Shown here piece after piece: positions 1-5,352 of a stretch of 13,520 nucleotides of DNA (position 1 is the first letter of the stretch; each line of letters starts with the position of its first letter). A program made the position numbers and the translations under genes. The DNA lies in the NCBI GenBank assembly GCA_028709105.1, contig JAQVYD010000022.1:1-13520 (forward strand), read 5' to 3'. Source of the DNA: Clostridia bacterium. Lineage in GTDB: Bacteria; Bacillota; Peptococcia; DRI-13; DTU073. The notes under the pieces were generated by a model. It saw nothing but the letters and a program-made list of their open reading frames with translations. It searched no databases and was not told the origin of the DNA.

Positions 1-288
1 ACTCTTCTCCTTAGATAACAACTGTGGTAATATTTTGTTCTGCAACACCTCCCATTGTGTAGGATTGCGGAAAAATTCCGAAACATTAATCGTGATATAG
101 TCAAGGAAACGATGGCAAATCTGCTCGTCTTTCCTTATGGCTTCCACAAACTCATCATAATTATCAGCAAAACCTAAAACACCCATAAGAGAATTAATTC
201 GTCTCTCCATCTGCTTTCTTTTATATCCTGATAAATCATAATCTAACTTTTGTTTTAAAGCTAAAAGGAACTGTTCATAACTATCCAT
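1..288 (-). CDS. cheR: Chemotaxis protein methyltransferase CheR, N-terminal part (cut by window edge)
   Basis: The first 96 codons of CheR, which uses S-adenosylmethionine to methylate glutamates on methyl-accepting chemotaxis receptors and so drives adaptation. The visible part holds the N-terminal helical domain (about residues 1-70, with the basic YKRKQMERRI stretch) and the start of the methyltransferase domain, including the family hallmark NVSEFFRNP (about residues 74-82). The reading frame stays open to base 1, so the SAM-binding core lies outside the window. The ATG at 288 is directly preceded by an in-frame TAG, which fixes the start; the ribosome binding site is weak (GGTG). The gene lies 99 bases downstream of tatC in the same direction, with its own promoter candidate between them, so it is probably a separate unit. 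Family call is confident; which chemotaxis cluster it belongs to is not visible. Confidence 0.88.
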   Translation of the reverse strand, partial: MDSYEQFLLALKQKLDYDLSGYKRKQMERRINSLMGVLGFADNYDEFVEAIRKDEQICHRFLDYITINVSEFFRNPTQWEVLQNKILPQLLSKEKS

Positions 289-333
289 CTAATCGCACCA
301 TTCCGTATTTTTTTATTTATACCATACCTTATG

Positions 334-363
334 AATATATTTTATTTCTTTTTATTTAGTCAA
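334..363 (-). promoter_or_regulatory. Sigma-A-type promoter candidate for cheR
   Basis: On the minus strand TTGACT (358-363) and TATATT (334-339) are separated by 18 bases. The -10 lies about 45 bases before the cheR start. Five of six bases match in each box, but the region is very AT-rich, so a chance match is possible. Confidence 0.5.
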
Positions 364-387
364 AACTCCTGCTAAAAGATTATAAAC

Positions 388-1098
388 TTACTTTTTTACC
401 GCAAATAATGAGATAAAAATACTGATTTCATATAAAAATAACATGGGTAAGGCTAATAGAACCTGAGAAATTACATCAGGTGGAGTTAAAAGAGCTGCCA
501 GAATAAAGACAACTAAAATAACATAACGCCTATTCTGCCGAAGCTTTTGGGGTGTTAAAAGACCTGCTTTAGTTAAAATATAAGCAGCAACAGGTATTTC
601 AAAAACAACCCCAAAAGGCAATAAAAAACCAAGAACAAAAGATAGATATTTAGCCGCAGAAATCATCGGAACTAAACCACCACTAAAATTAACCAAAAGA
701 AATTTAAGACCCAAAAGAAGAACAAATTTATAAGCAAAAACTATCCCGAAAACAAATAAAATCAAGCTAGAAAGAAAAATCGACCAAAAAACTTTTCTTT
801 CTTTTTTATATAAAGCAGGTAAAAGAAAAGCAATTAACTGCCACAAAATCACCGGAGAAGCTGTAATTAAACCACCAATAAAAGCTATCTTAATTTGTAA
901 CAAAAAGCCTTCCGTAACAGAAAGAAGAACTAGTTCCCGTCCCAATTGATTTATAGGAGCCATCAGCACATAAAAAACTTTGTCCTGCCAAAACACAAAC
1001 GAAATAACCATACCCCCAAAAAGAGCTACCAAAGATCTAATCAACCTTCTGCGCAGCTCTTCTAAATGTTCAATAATTGTGAGTTTTTTTTCATCCAT
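388..1098 (-). CDS. tatC: Sec-independent protein translocase TatC
   Basis: TatC is the polytopic receptor of the twin-arginine translocase. It binds the RR signal peptide of folded, often cofactor-bearing proteins and recruits TatA. The 236-residue protein starts with the conserved cytoplasmic EHLEELRRRL (about residues 10-19) and has six hydrophobic segments (roughly 18-36, 68-92, 103-128, 148-172, 185-203, 206-228). The TEGF motif before the second membrane segment and LTPPD near the fifth are typical. I chose the ATG at 1098 because AGGTGA sits 5 bases before it; an in-frame GTG at 1107 overlaps that ribosome binding site and has none of its own. It lies 29 bases after tatA, forming a minimal TatA-TatC pair with no tatB, as is usual in Bacillota. 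No clear terminator follows it. Confidence 0.93.
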   Translation of the reverse strand: MDEKKLTIIEHLEELRRRLIRSLVALFGGMVISFVFWQDKVFYVLMAPINQLGRELVLLSVTEGFLLQIKIAFIGGLITASPVILWQLIAFLLPALYKKERKVFWSIFLSSLILFVFGIVFAYKFVLLLGLKFLLVNFSGGLVPMISAAKYLSFVLGFLLPFGVVFEIPVAAYILTKAGLLTPQKLRQNRRYVILVVFILAALLTPPDVISQVLLALPMLFLYEISIFISLFAVKK

Positions 1099-1127
1099 TT
1101 TCTTCACCTAAATATGAAATTTCAAAA

Positions 1128-1310
1128 CTACTGTGAATCATCTTTAAATTCATCATCTTGAAGTTCATCTTCAATGTCTTTTTTTGCTTTTTTAAATTCT
1201 GATAAAGCTTTCCCCAGTGACCTGCCAACTTCAGGAAGCTTCCCAGGTCCAAAAAGTATTAAAACTATTACTAATATTAATATTAATTCCGTTGCCCCTA
1301 TAGAAAACAT
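1128..1310 (-). CDS. tatA: Twin-arginine translocase pore subunit TatA
   Basis: TatA oligomerises around substrate-loaded TatC and provides the passage for folded proteins. The 60-residue protein has the standard layout: a short N-terminus (MFSIGATE), one membrane helix (about residues 8-23), the hinge FGPGKLPEVGRSLG, an amphipathic helix, and a short acidic/lysine-rich tail. Glu8 in the early membrane segment and the FG pair at the hinge are conserved in the family. ATG at 1310 is preceded by a run of six G and TG at a 6-base spacing; an in-frame GTG at 1317-1319 lies inside that ribosome binding site, so the shorter start is preferred. It is the first gene of tatA-tatC. A single TatA probably also serves the TatB role. 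Confidence 0.93.
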   Translation of the reverse strand: MFSIGATELILILVIVLILFGPGKLPEVGRSLGKALSEFKKAKKDIEDELQDDEFKDDSQ

Positions 1311-1330
1311 CCGGTACACCCCCCATAAAA

Positions 1331-1363
1331 ATAATTCATAATGTATAATGCATAATTCATAAT
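1331..1363. repeat. AT-rich 12-bp direct repeat in the tatA leader
   Basis: ATAATTCATAAT occurs at 1331-1342 and exactly again at 1352-1363, with related words between them (ATAATGCATAAT-like). A similar word lies near 5311-5328. It sits between the tatA promoter candidate and its start codon. It may be a low-complexity remnant; no function is visible. Confidence 0.5.
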
Positions 1364-1376
1364 TAAAAACATAAAG

Positions 1377-1414
1377 ACAATAAAAACAACATCTTTAGCA
1401 GATGTGTCTATTGT
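1377..1414 (-). other. Hairpin at the start of the tatA leader
   Basis: ACATCT (1389-1394) pairs with AGATGT (1400-1405) around a 5-base loop, and the flanking ACAATA (1377-1382) pairs with TATTGT (1409-1414). In the minus-strand transcript the inner stem is followed by a U-rich run, so it resembles a weak terminator or attenuator, and it lies at the predicted transcript start. Function is inferred only. Confidence 0.35.
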
Positions 1415-1415
1415 T

Positions 1416-1444
1416 ATTATACCCCTTCTCCGAGAAAAACTAAA
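1416..1444 (-). promoter_or_regulatory. Sigma-A-type promoter candidate for tatA-tatC
   Basis: A perfect -10 TATAAT (1416-1421, minus strand) follows a weak -35 TTTAGT (1439-1444) at 17 bases. It would give a leader of about 100 bases before tatA. It lies directly downstream of the speD terminator, where a new promoter is expected. Confidence 0.5.
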
Positions 1445-1467
1445 CACATGAACATCGTGAAAGCAAA

Positions 1468-1519
1468 ATTAAAACACCACCTTCACATCCTTTGCAGTCA
1501 GTAAAGTTGGTGTTTTAAT
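1468..1519 (-). terminator. Intrinsic terminator after speD
   Basis: Arms at 1468-1483 and 1503-1519 pair over about 16 bases with one mismatch (core AAAACACCA/TGGTGTTTT) around a 19-base loop, 35 bases past the speD stop. In the minus-strand transcript the stem ends in UUUUAAUUUU. The arms carry A/T runs on both sides, so it could also act on the opposite strand. Confidence 0.75.
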
Positions 1520-1553
1520 AATTACATCGTCGGTATAAAATAAATACCCCTCC

Positions 1554-1931
1554 CTATAAATTTACCGCCTGTTTTTGTATTCCTTCGATTAAGCCACGTT
1601 TCACTTCGGTAGCGGTCATGTGTTTAGCCCTAAGTCTTTCCGCCAAGAAATTGCAAGCGTCCCAAGGGTTAACTTTTTCCCCGCACGTAAAAACATCAAC
1701 AGCTGCATATCCTAGTTCAGGCCAAGTGTGTATGGCTAAATGCGATTCCGAAATAACTACTACACCACTGACTCCTTGAGGACTAAACTTATGAAACACA
1801 TATTCTCTGACTTCGGCTCCTGCCTCAAGTGCGGCATTAACCATGTTTTCTTCAACATTTTTAACATCATTAAGAACATCAAAAGAACATCCAAATATTT
1901 CAGCCAACACATGACGGCCCAATGCATCCAT
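1554..1931 (-). CDS. speD: S-adenosylmethionine decarboxylase proenzyme, SpeD (short prokaryotic type)
   Basis: SpeD decarboxylates S-adenosylmethionine to the aminopropyl donor for spermidine synthesis. It is made as a 125-residue proenzyme that cuts itself inside SES-HLAIHTW: the bond Glu62-Ser63 breaks and Ser63 becomes the pyruvoyl cofactor. His68 and Cys83 (DVFTCGE) are at the positions known for processing and catalysis in the Thermotoga-type enzyme, and FSPQGVSG precedes the site. Length and residue numbering fit the short bacterial class. The ATG at 1931 follows a G-rich ribosome binding site at 8 bases. speE is not in the window. The gene stands alone: a strong promoter lies upstream, a terminator follows, and its leader carries a hairpin that may be regulatory. 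Confidence 0.95.
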   Translation of the reverse strand: MDALGRHVLAEIFGCSFDVLNDVKNVEENMVNAALEAGAEVREYVFHKFSPQGVSGVVVISESHLAIHTWPELGYAAVDVFTCGEKVNPWDACNFLAERLRAKHMTATEVKRGLIEGIQKQAVNL

Positions 1932-1954
1932 TTACCATGCCCCCTTTATTTTTT

Positions 1955-1992
1955 TTAGATAACCACAACTTAAAAAGCAAAGTCTTATCTAA
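1955..1992 (-). promoter_or_regulatory. Hairpin at the 5' end of the speD leader
   Basis: A perfect 8-bp inverted repeat, TTAGATAA and TTATCTAA (1955-1962 and 1985-1992), encloses 22 bases, with a possible inner ACTT/AAGT pairing. It begins within a few bases of the predicted transcript start and ends about 15 bases before the G-rich ribosome binding site. It could stabilise the message or control translation. No known SAM riboswitch core was recognised in so short a leader. Confidence 0.45.
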
Positions 1993-2001
1993 TCAAAATA
2001 A

Positions 2002-2029
2002 ATTTTAGCACATATTAAATTGATGTCAA
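2002..2029 (-). promoter_or_regulatory. speD: Sigma-A promoter of speD
   Basis: TTGACA (2024-2029) and TAAAAT (2002-2007) are 16 bases apart on the minus strand, and a TGC directly before the -10 makes it an extended -10 promoter. The predicted leader is about 65 bases. Confidence 0.75.
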
Positions 2030-2065
2030 TAAAAAGTTCTCTTATAATCTTAATTTTATTATATG

Positions 2066-2100
2066 AAAAAAGCCAAGTACAGTTATTTATACTTGGCTTT
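2066..2100 (-). terminator. Intrinsic terminator of the tRNA-Pro transcript
   Basis: A perfect 11-bp stem (AAAGCCAAGTA, 2090-2100, with its complement at 2069-2079) and 10-base loop lie 25 bases past the tRNA 3' end. In the minus-strand RNA the stem ends in six U. Confidence 0.85.
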
Positions 2101-2125
2101 TATTAACATGTTTATTATAAATAAA

Positions 2126-2203
2126 TGGTCGGAGCGACTGGACTTGAACCAGCGGCCTCCACCACCCCAAGATGGCGCTCTAGCCAAACTGAGCTACGCC
2201 CCG
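2126..2203 (-). tRNA. tRNA-Pro, anticodon GGG
   Basis: A complete 78-base cloverleaf on the minus strand with encoded CCA end. Acceptor CGGGGCG pairs with CGCTCCG through one G-U; the D arm is GCTC/GAGC. The anticodon stem CCATC/GGTGG encloses the loop TTGGGGT, giving anticodon GGG (2166-2168), which reads CCC and CCU. The variable loop has 5 bases, and the T arm is GCTGG-TTCAAGT-CCAGT. The C1-G72 first pair and A73 are typical of tRNA-Pro. It has its own promoter and terminator, so it is transcribed alone. Confidence 0.96.
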
Positions 2204-2217
2204 CAACCACAATTCAT

Positions 2218-2246
2218 ATTATATAATCCACTCTTCCCCCTGTCAA
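2218..2246 (-). promoter_or_regulatory. Consensus sigma-A promoter of tRNA-Pro
   Basis: An exact consensus: TTGACA (2241-2246), 17 bases, TATAAT (2218-2223) on the minus strand, ending 14 bases before the tRNA. Such near-perfect promoters are expected for stable RNA genes. Direct repeat copy A begins 18 bases upstream of the -35. Confidence 0.9.
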
Positions 2247-2264
2247 GAAATATTGCCAGGAAAA

Positions 2265-2359
2265 TATCATGCATAGCCCGAACCCGAGGTGACGTGAGTT
2301 TGATTCTTTTTCGCTTTAGAAGTCCGTAGGTAATACTTTGTTTGATAAGAGCGGGAATG
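2265..2359. repeat. 95-bp direct repeat, copy A (distal to thrB)
   Basis: This stretch matches 2512-2606 at 91 of 95 positions by eye; the offset is a constant 247 with no gaps. The four differences are at 2272, 2301, 2306 and 2355. It contains the same 43-base thrB tail, including the stop codon, that ends the real thrB, here without a gene in front. It also carries CGAAC/GTTCG and a GAGTTTGATTC stretch faintly like a tRNA T arm. No known family was recognised. Confidence 0.9.
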
Positions 2360-2437
2360 TCCCCAATGTGTATATAGGCGACAAACCTGTATATCCGCAA
2401 AGAAAACAAAGTATTTACCTAAAGGACTCCATTAAAG
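2314..2437. repeat. Large imperfect foldback containing a third, inverted copy of the thrB tail
   Basis: Bases 2314-2343 (inside repeat copy A) are nearly complementary to 2404-2437; all but about two of the 30 bases pair if several single-base bulges are allowed. The stem extends inward by GCGG/CCGC (2352-2355, 2396-2399) and by an ATATA-GG/CC-TATAT stem around 2371-2393. This is a MITE-like or structured-RNA-like shape; which of these it is cannot be decided here. Confidence 0.6.
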
Positions 2438-2465
2438 CCATTGTTCAGAAGAACGAACGGAACCG

Positions 2466-2511
2466 ATGTGGTAAGGGCGTCTACCCCAAGTGGGGACGGG
2501 GGCCCCCACAT
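2466..2511. repeat. GC-rich compound hairpin next to repeat copy B
   Basis: ATGTGG (2466-2471) and GGGC (2475-2478) pair with GCCC (2502-2505) and CCACAT (2506-2511), and inside lies CCCC-aagt-GGGG (2484-2495). It ends one base before repeat copy B. A small GTTC-AGAA-GAAC hairpin lies at 2443-2454. Base composition is far more GC-rich than the surroundings. There is no U run on either strand, so it is not a typical intrinsic terminator. Confidence 0.6.
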
Positions 2512-2606
2512 TATCATGTATAGCCCGAACCCGAGGTGACGTGAGTTCGATTCCTTTTCGCTTTAGAAGTCCGTAGGTAATACTTTGTTTGATAAGAGCG
2601 GAAATG
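2512..2606. repeat. 95-bp direct repeat, copy B (overlaps the thrB 3' end)
   Basis: This is the partner of 2265-2359 (91 of 95 identical). The last 44 bases of thrB, including its stop, lie inside it, and the homology stops abruptly at 2607, inside the codon for Ala291. Outside the repeat, the flanks of the two copies are unrelated. Confidence 0.9.
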
Positions 2607-3477
2607 CGTATCGCGTTCCTTCCTCAGCTATTTCTAACAAATATGTCCTTGCTGAAACACCATATTCTTTCCAAGTATCTGCCATTACTTTGCTTATTCC
2701 TTCGACTTGCTGATCACAAAAAGCCAACACCGACGGACCAGCCCCGCTAAGACAACTCCCCAAAGCTCCACGGGAAACCGCCGCGGAGATCACTTCCTTA
2801 AGTCCCGGAACCAACGGCAAACGATAGGGTTGATGAAGCCGATCCTCCATCGCCAGTTTTAACAATTGATAATCCCCCGTTAAAAATGAAGTCATCAATA
2901 AGCCAAACCGACCGGTATTAAAAACTGCATCCTGATGCGGCACTACCACAGGTAATACTTTACGGGCAGCCGCTGTAGCCAGCTTAAAATCCGGTACAGC
3001 TACAATTACCCGGAGAGGATTTTGAGGTTTTACTTTAATATATTTAATCCCCTGCGCAGATGTTACCGAGATAACCAAGCCACCAATAAGAGCAGGAGCA
3101 GCATTATCGGGATGTCCTTCAATTCTGCTAGCCAAAGAAATTATTTCCTCTTCTTTTAAATTAGCTTCCAAAATAACGTTTGCCGCCACCAGCCCCGCCA
3201 CAGCAAGAGTAGCACTACTACCTAATCCCCTAGACCGAGGAACAACAGTTTTGATAGCAATATTAAGGTCAGGCACTTTTTGACCAACCGCCTCTGCAAC
3301 AAGTTCCATGCCCCGATGAGCTAAACTTTCCTTTGGCAAAAGAGTTGCCCCCGAAGGTACATCGCTTTCCTTTTCTTTATAAAAATATAATTCATTATAT
3401 AAATCCAAAGCAATCCCTACACAATCAAAACCAGGTCCAAGATTAGCTGAAGTAGCAGGAACACATACTTTTAACAT
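2563..3477 (-). CDS. thrB: Homoserine kinase ThrB, with a C-terminal tail supplied by a repeat
   Basis: ThrB phosphorylates homoserine to O-phosphohomoserine with ATP, the step before threonine synthase. It belongs to the GHMP kinases: motif 1 VPATSANLGPGFD (about residues 6-18), the ATP-binding PRSRGLGSSAT (80-90) and motif 3 SGAGPS (244-249). The ATG at 3477 follows GAGGAGG at 5 bases and matches the usual N-terminus; a longer frame to 3504 would overlap hom and is not preferred. At 304 residues it is near the family size. The final FPLLSNKVLPTDF (292-304) is encoded inside the 95-bp repeat, so the original C-terminus after EEGTRYA seems to have been replaced; the active-site motifs are untouched, so activity is likely kept. 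The ribosome binding site overlaps the hom stop, implying coupled translation. Confidence 0.95.
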   Translation of the reverse strand: MLKVCVPATSANLGPGFDCVGIALDLYNELYFYKEKESDVPSGATLLPKESLAHRGMELVAEAVGQKVPDLNIAIKTVVPRSRGLGSSATLAVAGLVAANVILEANLKEEEIISLASRIEGHPDNAAPALIGGLVISVTSAQGIKYIKVKPQNPLRVIVAVPDFKLATAAARKVLPVVVPHQDAVFNTGRFGLLMTSFLTGDYQLLKLAMEDRLHQPYRLPLVPGLKEVISAAVSRGALGSCLSGAGPSVLAFCDQQVEGISKVMADTWKEYGVSARTYLLEIAEEGTRYAFPLLSNKVLPTDF

Positions 3478-3487
3478 AACGGCCTCC

Positions 3488-4777
3488 TCACTCCATCCCT
3501 TCAACCCTAATTAAACTCACAATTTCCTTAGTTATCGGTAATTCTTTAATTATCTCCAGCGAATCTTGAATATCTTTTTCCTTAACCTGATGCGTAATTA
3601 CCACAAGTTCAGCCACATCCTGAAAACAACCTTTTTGTACTACCGATGCCAAACTTACCCCATGCTTACCAAACACACTCGCGATACTGGCCAAAACGCC
3701 CGGTTGATCTAAGACATGAAGACGCAAAAAATATTTGGTTTTTACTTCGCCCATCGGTTTGATCTTTTTGGTCTCATAACAACTGCAAGCTGAGTGTCCT
3801 GTACTCTTCGTATTAAGATCCTTAATTATCGCAATCAAATCTCCGACAACTGAACTCGCCGTAGGCAACTGCCCCGCACCACGACCATAGAACATCGTCT
3901 CCCCTACAGCATCACCTTGCACAAAAATAGCATTAAAAGAATCGTTGACATTAGCCAGAGGATGATGCAAAGGAATAAGTACCGGATGAACCCGTACCTC
4001 AATCTGATTATCCTGAGATGAACCGATACCTAAAAGTTTAATCGTATAACCTAATTTTTGGGCATAAGCAAGGTCCTCAGGTGAAATTTTAGTAATACCT
4101 TCAACATAAACATCCTGAAGCTTTACCCGTGTATGAAAAGCAATCGAAGCTAATATGGCTAATTTACGAGCTGCATCCAGCCCTTCGACATCTGCAGTAG
4201 GATCGGCTTCCGCATAACCAAGTTCCTGTGCCTCTTTTAAAGCCTCGGCAAAAGTTTTCCCTTCACTAGACATTTTCGTCAAAATATAATTAGTGGTACC
4301 ATTAACAATCCCCATAACCTTCTCGATATTATTAGCCAATAAACCCTGTTTCAGAGGATTGATAATCGGAATACCACCTCCTACACTTGCTTCAAAATAT
4401 AATTCACGGACTGCTTCTTGGCATGTAGTAAAGACCTCCTCCCCATGCTCGGCCAAAAGGTCCTTATTGGCAGTAACAATATTTTTCCCATGCTTTAATG
4501 CTTCTAAAATATAGGTCCGAGCCGGTTCTATTCCCCCCATTAATTCGATAATCACCTTTATCTCAGGATCGTTAACAATTTCCTGCCAATCAGAAGTGAT
4601 TACACCAGGCGGCAATTTCACTTCCCTTTCTTTGTGAGTATCCTTAACTAACACTTTTTTAATCTCAATTTCCGCATTACATCTTTTAACCCACTGGTTT
4701 TTATTATTCTGCAATATTTTTACAACACCCTGACCTACAGTACCCAATCCCAATAAAGCTACATTTACCTTATTCAT
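3488..4777 (-). CDS. hom: Homoserine dehydrogenase with C-terminal ACT domain
   Basis: Hom reduces aspartate semialdehyde to homoserine with NAD(P)H, the branch point toward threonine and methionine. The 429-residue protein has the nucleotide-binding GLGTVG (10-15), TANKDLLAEHG (102-112), the catalytic-domain signature ADPTADVEGLDAARK (191-205, ending in the conserved lysine), and an ACT domain from about residue 348 (LRLHVLDQPGVLASIASVFG), which in this family usually mediates threonine feedback inhibition. The ATG at 4777 follows AGGAGG at 6 bases; a TTG at 4804 would overlap the upstream gene and lacks a better site. It lies 10 bases after the ACT-domain gene and 10 before thrB, so the three are one operon. 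thrC is not in the window. Confidence 0.96.
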   Translation of the reverse strand: MNKVNVALLGLGTVGQGVVKILQNNKNQWVKRCNAEIEIKKVLVKDTHKEREVKLPPGVITSDWQEIVNDPEIKVIIELMGGIEPARTYILEALKHGKNIVTANKDLLAEHGEEVFTTCQEAVRELYFEASVGGGIPIINPLKQGLLANNIEKVMGIVNGTTNYILTKMSSEGKTFAEALKEAQELGYAEADPTADVEGLDAARKLAILASIAFHTRVKLQDVYVEGITKISPEDLAYAQKLGYTIKLLGIGSSQDNQIEVRVHPVLIPLHHPLANVNDSFNAIFVQGDAVGETMFYGRGAGQLPTASSVVGDLIAIIKDLNTKSTGHSACSCYETKKIKPMGEVKTKYFLRLHVLDQPGVLASIASVFGKHGVSLASVVQKGCFQDVAELVVITHQVKEKDIQDSLEIIKELPITKEIVSLIRVEGME

Positions 4778-4787
4778 AAACAACCTC

Positions 4788-5237
4788 CTAACTTTGACCA
4801 ACAATTTCTACTTTTTTTACACCTTGTAAATCATGCAATTTAGTAACAAGAATTTCAAAATCATCCTTCATATCTCTGGTTTCAATACTTAACGTAGCAT
4901 TAGCAATGTTTTGTAAGGGGATACCTTGGTTGATAGTTAAGATATTACCTTTCATTTGAGCTACTGTATTTAACACCTCAGACAATACACCTGCTTTGTG
5001 TTCCAGAATTAAAGAAACAGTAATAATTTTCTCTTTACTAGCCTCATGGAAAGGGAAAATACCATGACGATATTTATAAAAAGCACTCCGACTTATGCCG
5101 ACTTTCTTCACAGCTTCATTTACCGTAAAAACCTCTCCTTTAGCCAAAAGTTCTTTCACCATAACCGTCTTTAAAATGGCTTCCGGAAGGATGTTTTTAT
5201 CCACCATATAATATTTTTTAGATTTTTCTTTAGGCAT
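4788..5237 (-). CDS. PheB-like (UPF0735) ACT-domain protein with N-terminal helix-turn-helix-like segment
   Basis: A 149-residue cytoplasmic protein of the UPF0735/PheB family. Residues about 12-60 are helical and include VNEAVKKVGISRSAFYKYR (39-57), which resembles the helix-turn-helix of TetR-like regulators. Residues about 70-147 form an ACT domain (ITVSLILEHKAGVLSEVLNTV), a fold that normally binds amino acids. In Bacillus subtilis the homologue lies beside pheA; here it is the first gene of the operon with hom and thrB. A role as an amino-acid-responsive regulator of the threonine pathway is an inference, since the family has no firmly assigned biochemical function that I know of. The ATG at 5237 has a GAGGG site at 9 bases. 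The gene follows its own promoter. Confidence 0.85.
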   Translation of the reverse strand: MPKEKSKKYYMVDKNILPEAILKTVMVKELLAKGEVFTVNEAVKKVGISRSAFYKYRHGIFPFHEASKEKIITVSLILEHKAGVLSEVLNTVAQMKGNILTINQGIPLQNIANATLSIETRDMKDDFEILVTKLHDLQGVKKVEIVGQS

Positions 5238-5292
5238 CTTCTAATTCCCTCAATGTCCCCACACAATGGATATTCCTCTACGTCTGGTAGAC

Positions 5293-5322
5293 ATTATACC
5301 ATAAAAAATACATAATGCGCAA
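5293..5322 (-). promoter_or_regulatory. Sigma-A promoter of the ACT-hom-thrB operon
   Basis: An extended -10 TGGTATAAT (TATAAT at 5293-5298) has a partial -35 TTGCGC (5317-5322) 18 bases upstream on the minus strand. It follows the spoIVA terminator directly. The leader of about 50 bases includes a small TCTAC/GTAGA hairpin; no T-box or threonine leader peptide was seen. Confidence 0.7.
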
Positions 5323-5324
5323 TT

Positions 5325-5352
5325 AAAAAAATCGGTCTAATGACCGATTTTT
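5325..5352 (-). terminator. Intrinsic terminator of spoIVA, overlapping its stop codon
   Basis: An 11-bp stem (AAAAATCGGTC and its complement) with a TAAT/ATTA tetraloop ends in seven U in the minus-strand RNA. Its upstream arm begins inside the spoIVA stop codon. Confidence 0.85.

Noticed and set aside
2063..2329. Open frame on the plus strand across the tRNA region
   Set aside because: It translates the antisense of tRNA-Pro (the familiar LDLNQRPPPPQDGALAKLSY string) and has no ribosome binding site.
2338..2523. Short plus-strand frame across the insert between the two repeat copies
   Set aside because: It starts at a non-ATG codon, has no ribosome binding site, and covers sequence dominated by inverted repeats; the peptide resembles nothing I know.
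2466..2606. Group II intron end, tmRNA or degenerate tRNA in the repeat region
   Set aside because: There is a T-arm-like GTTCGATTC and strong hairpins, but no domain V signature, no matching acceptor stem and no anticodon arm.
2265..2606. CRISPR array
   Set aside because: Only two copies of a 95-bp unit, too long and too few for CRISPR, and no cas genes nearby.
5238..5292. T-box or threonine leader peptide upstream of the ACT-hom-thrB operon
   Set aside because: The leader is only about 50 bases, with no T-box core motif, no threonine-rich mini-ORF and no terminator/antiterminator pair.
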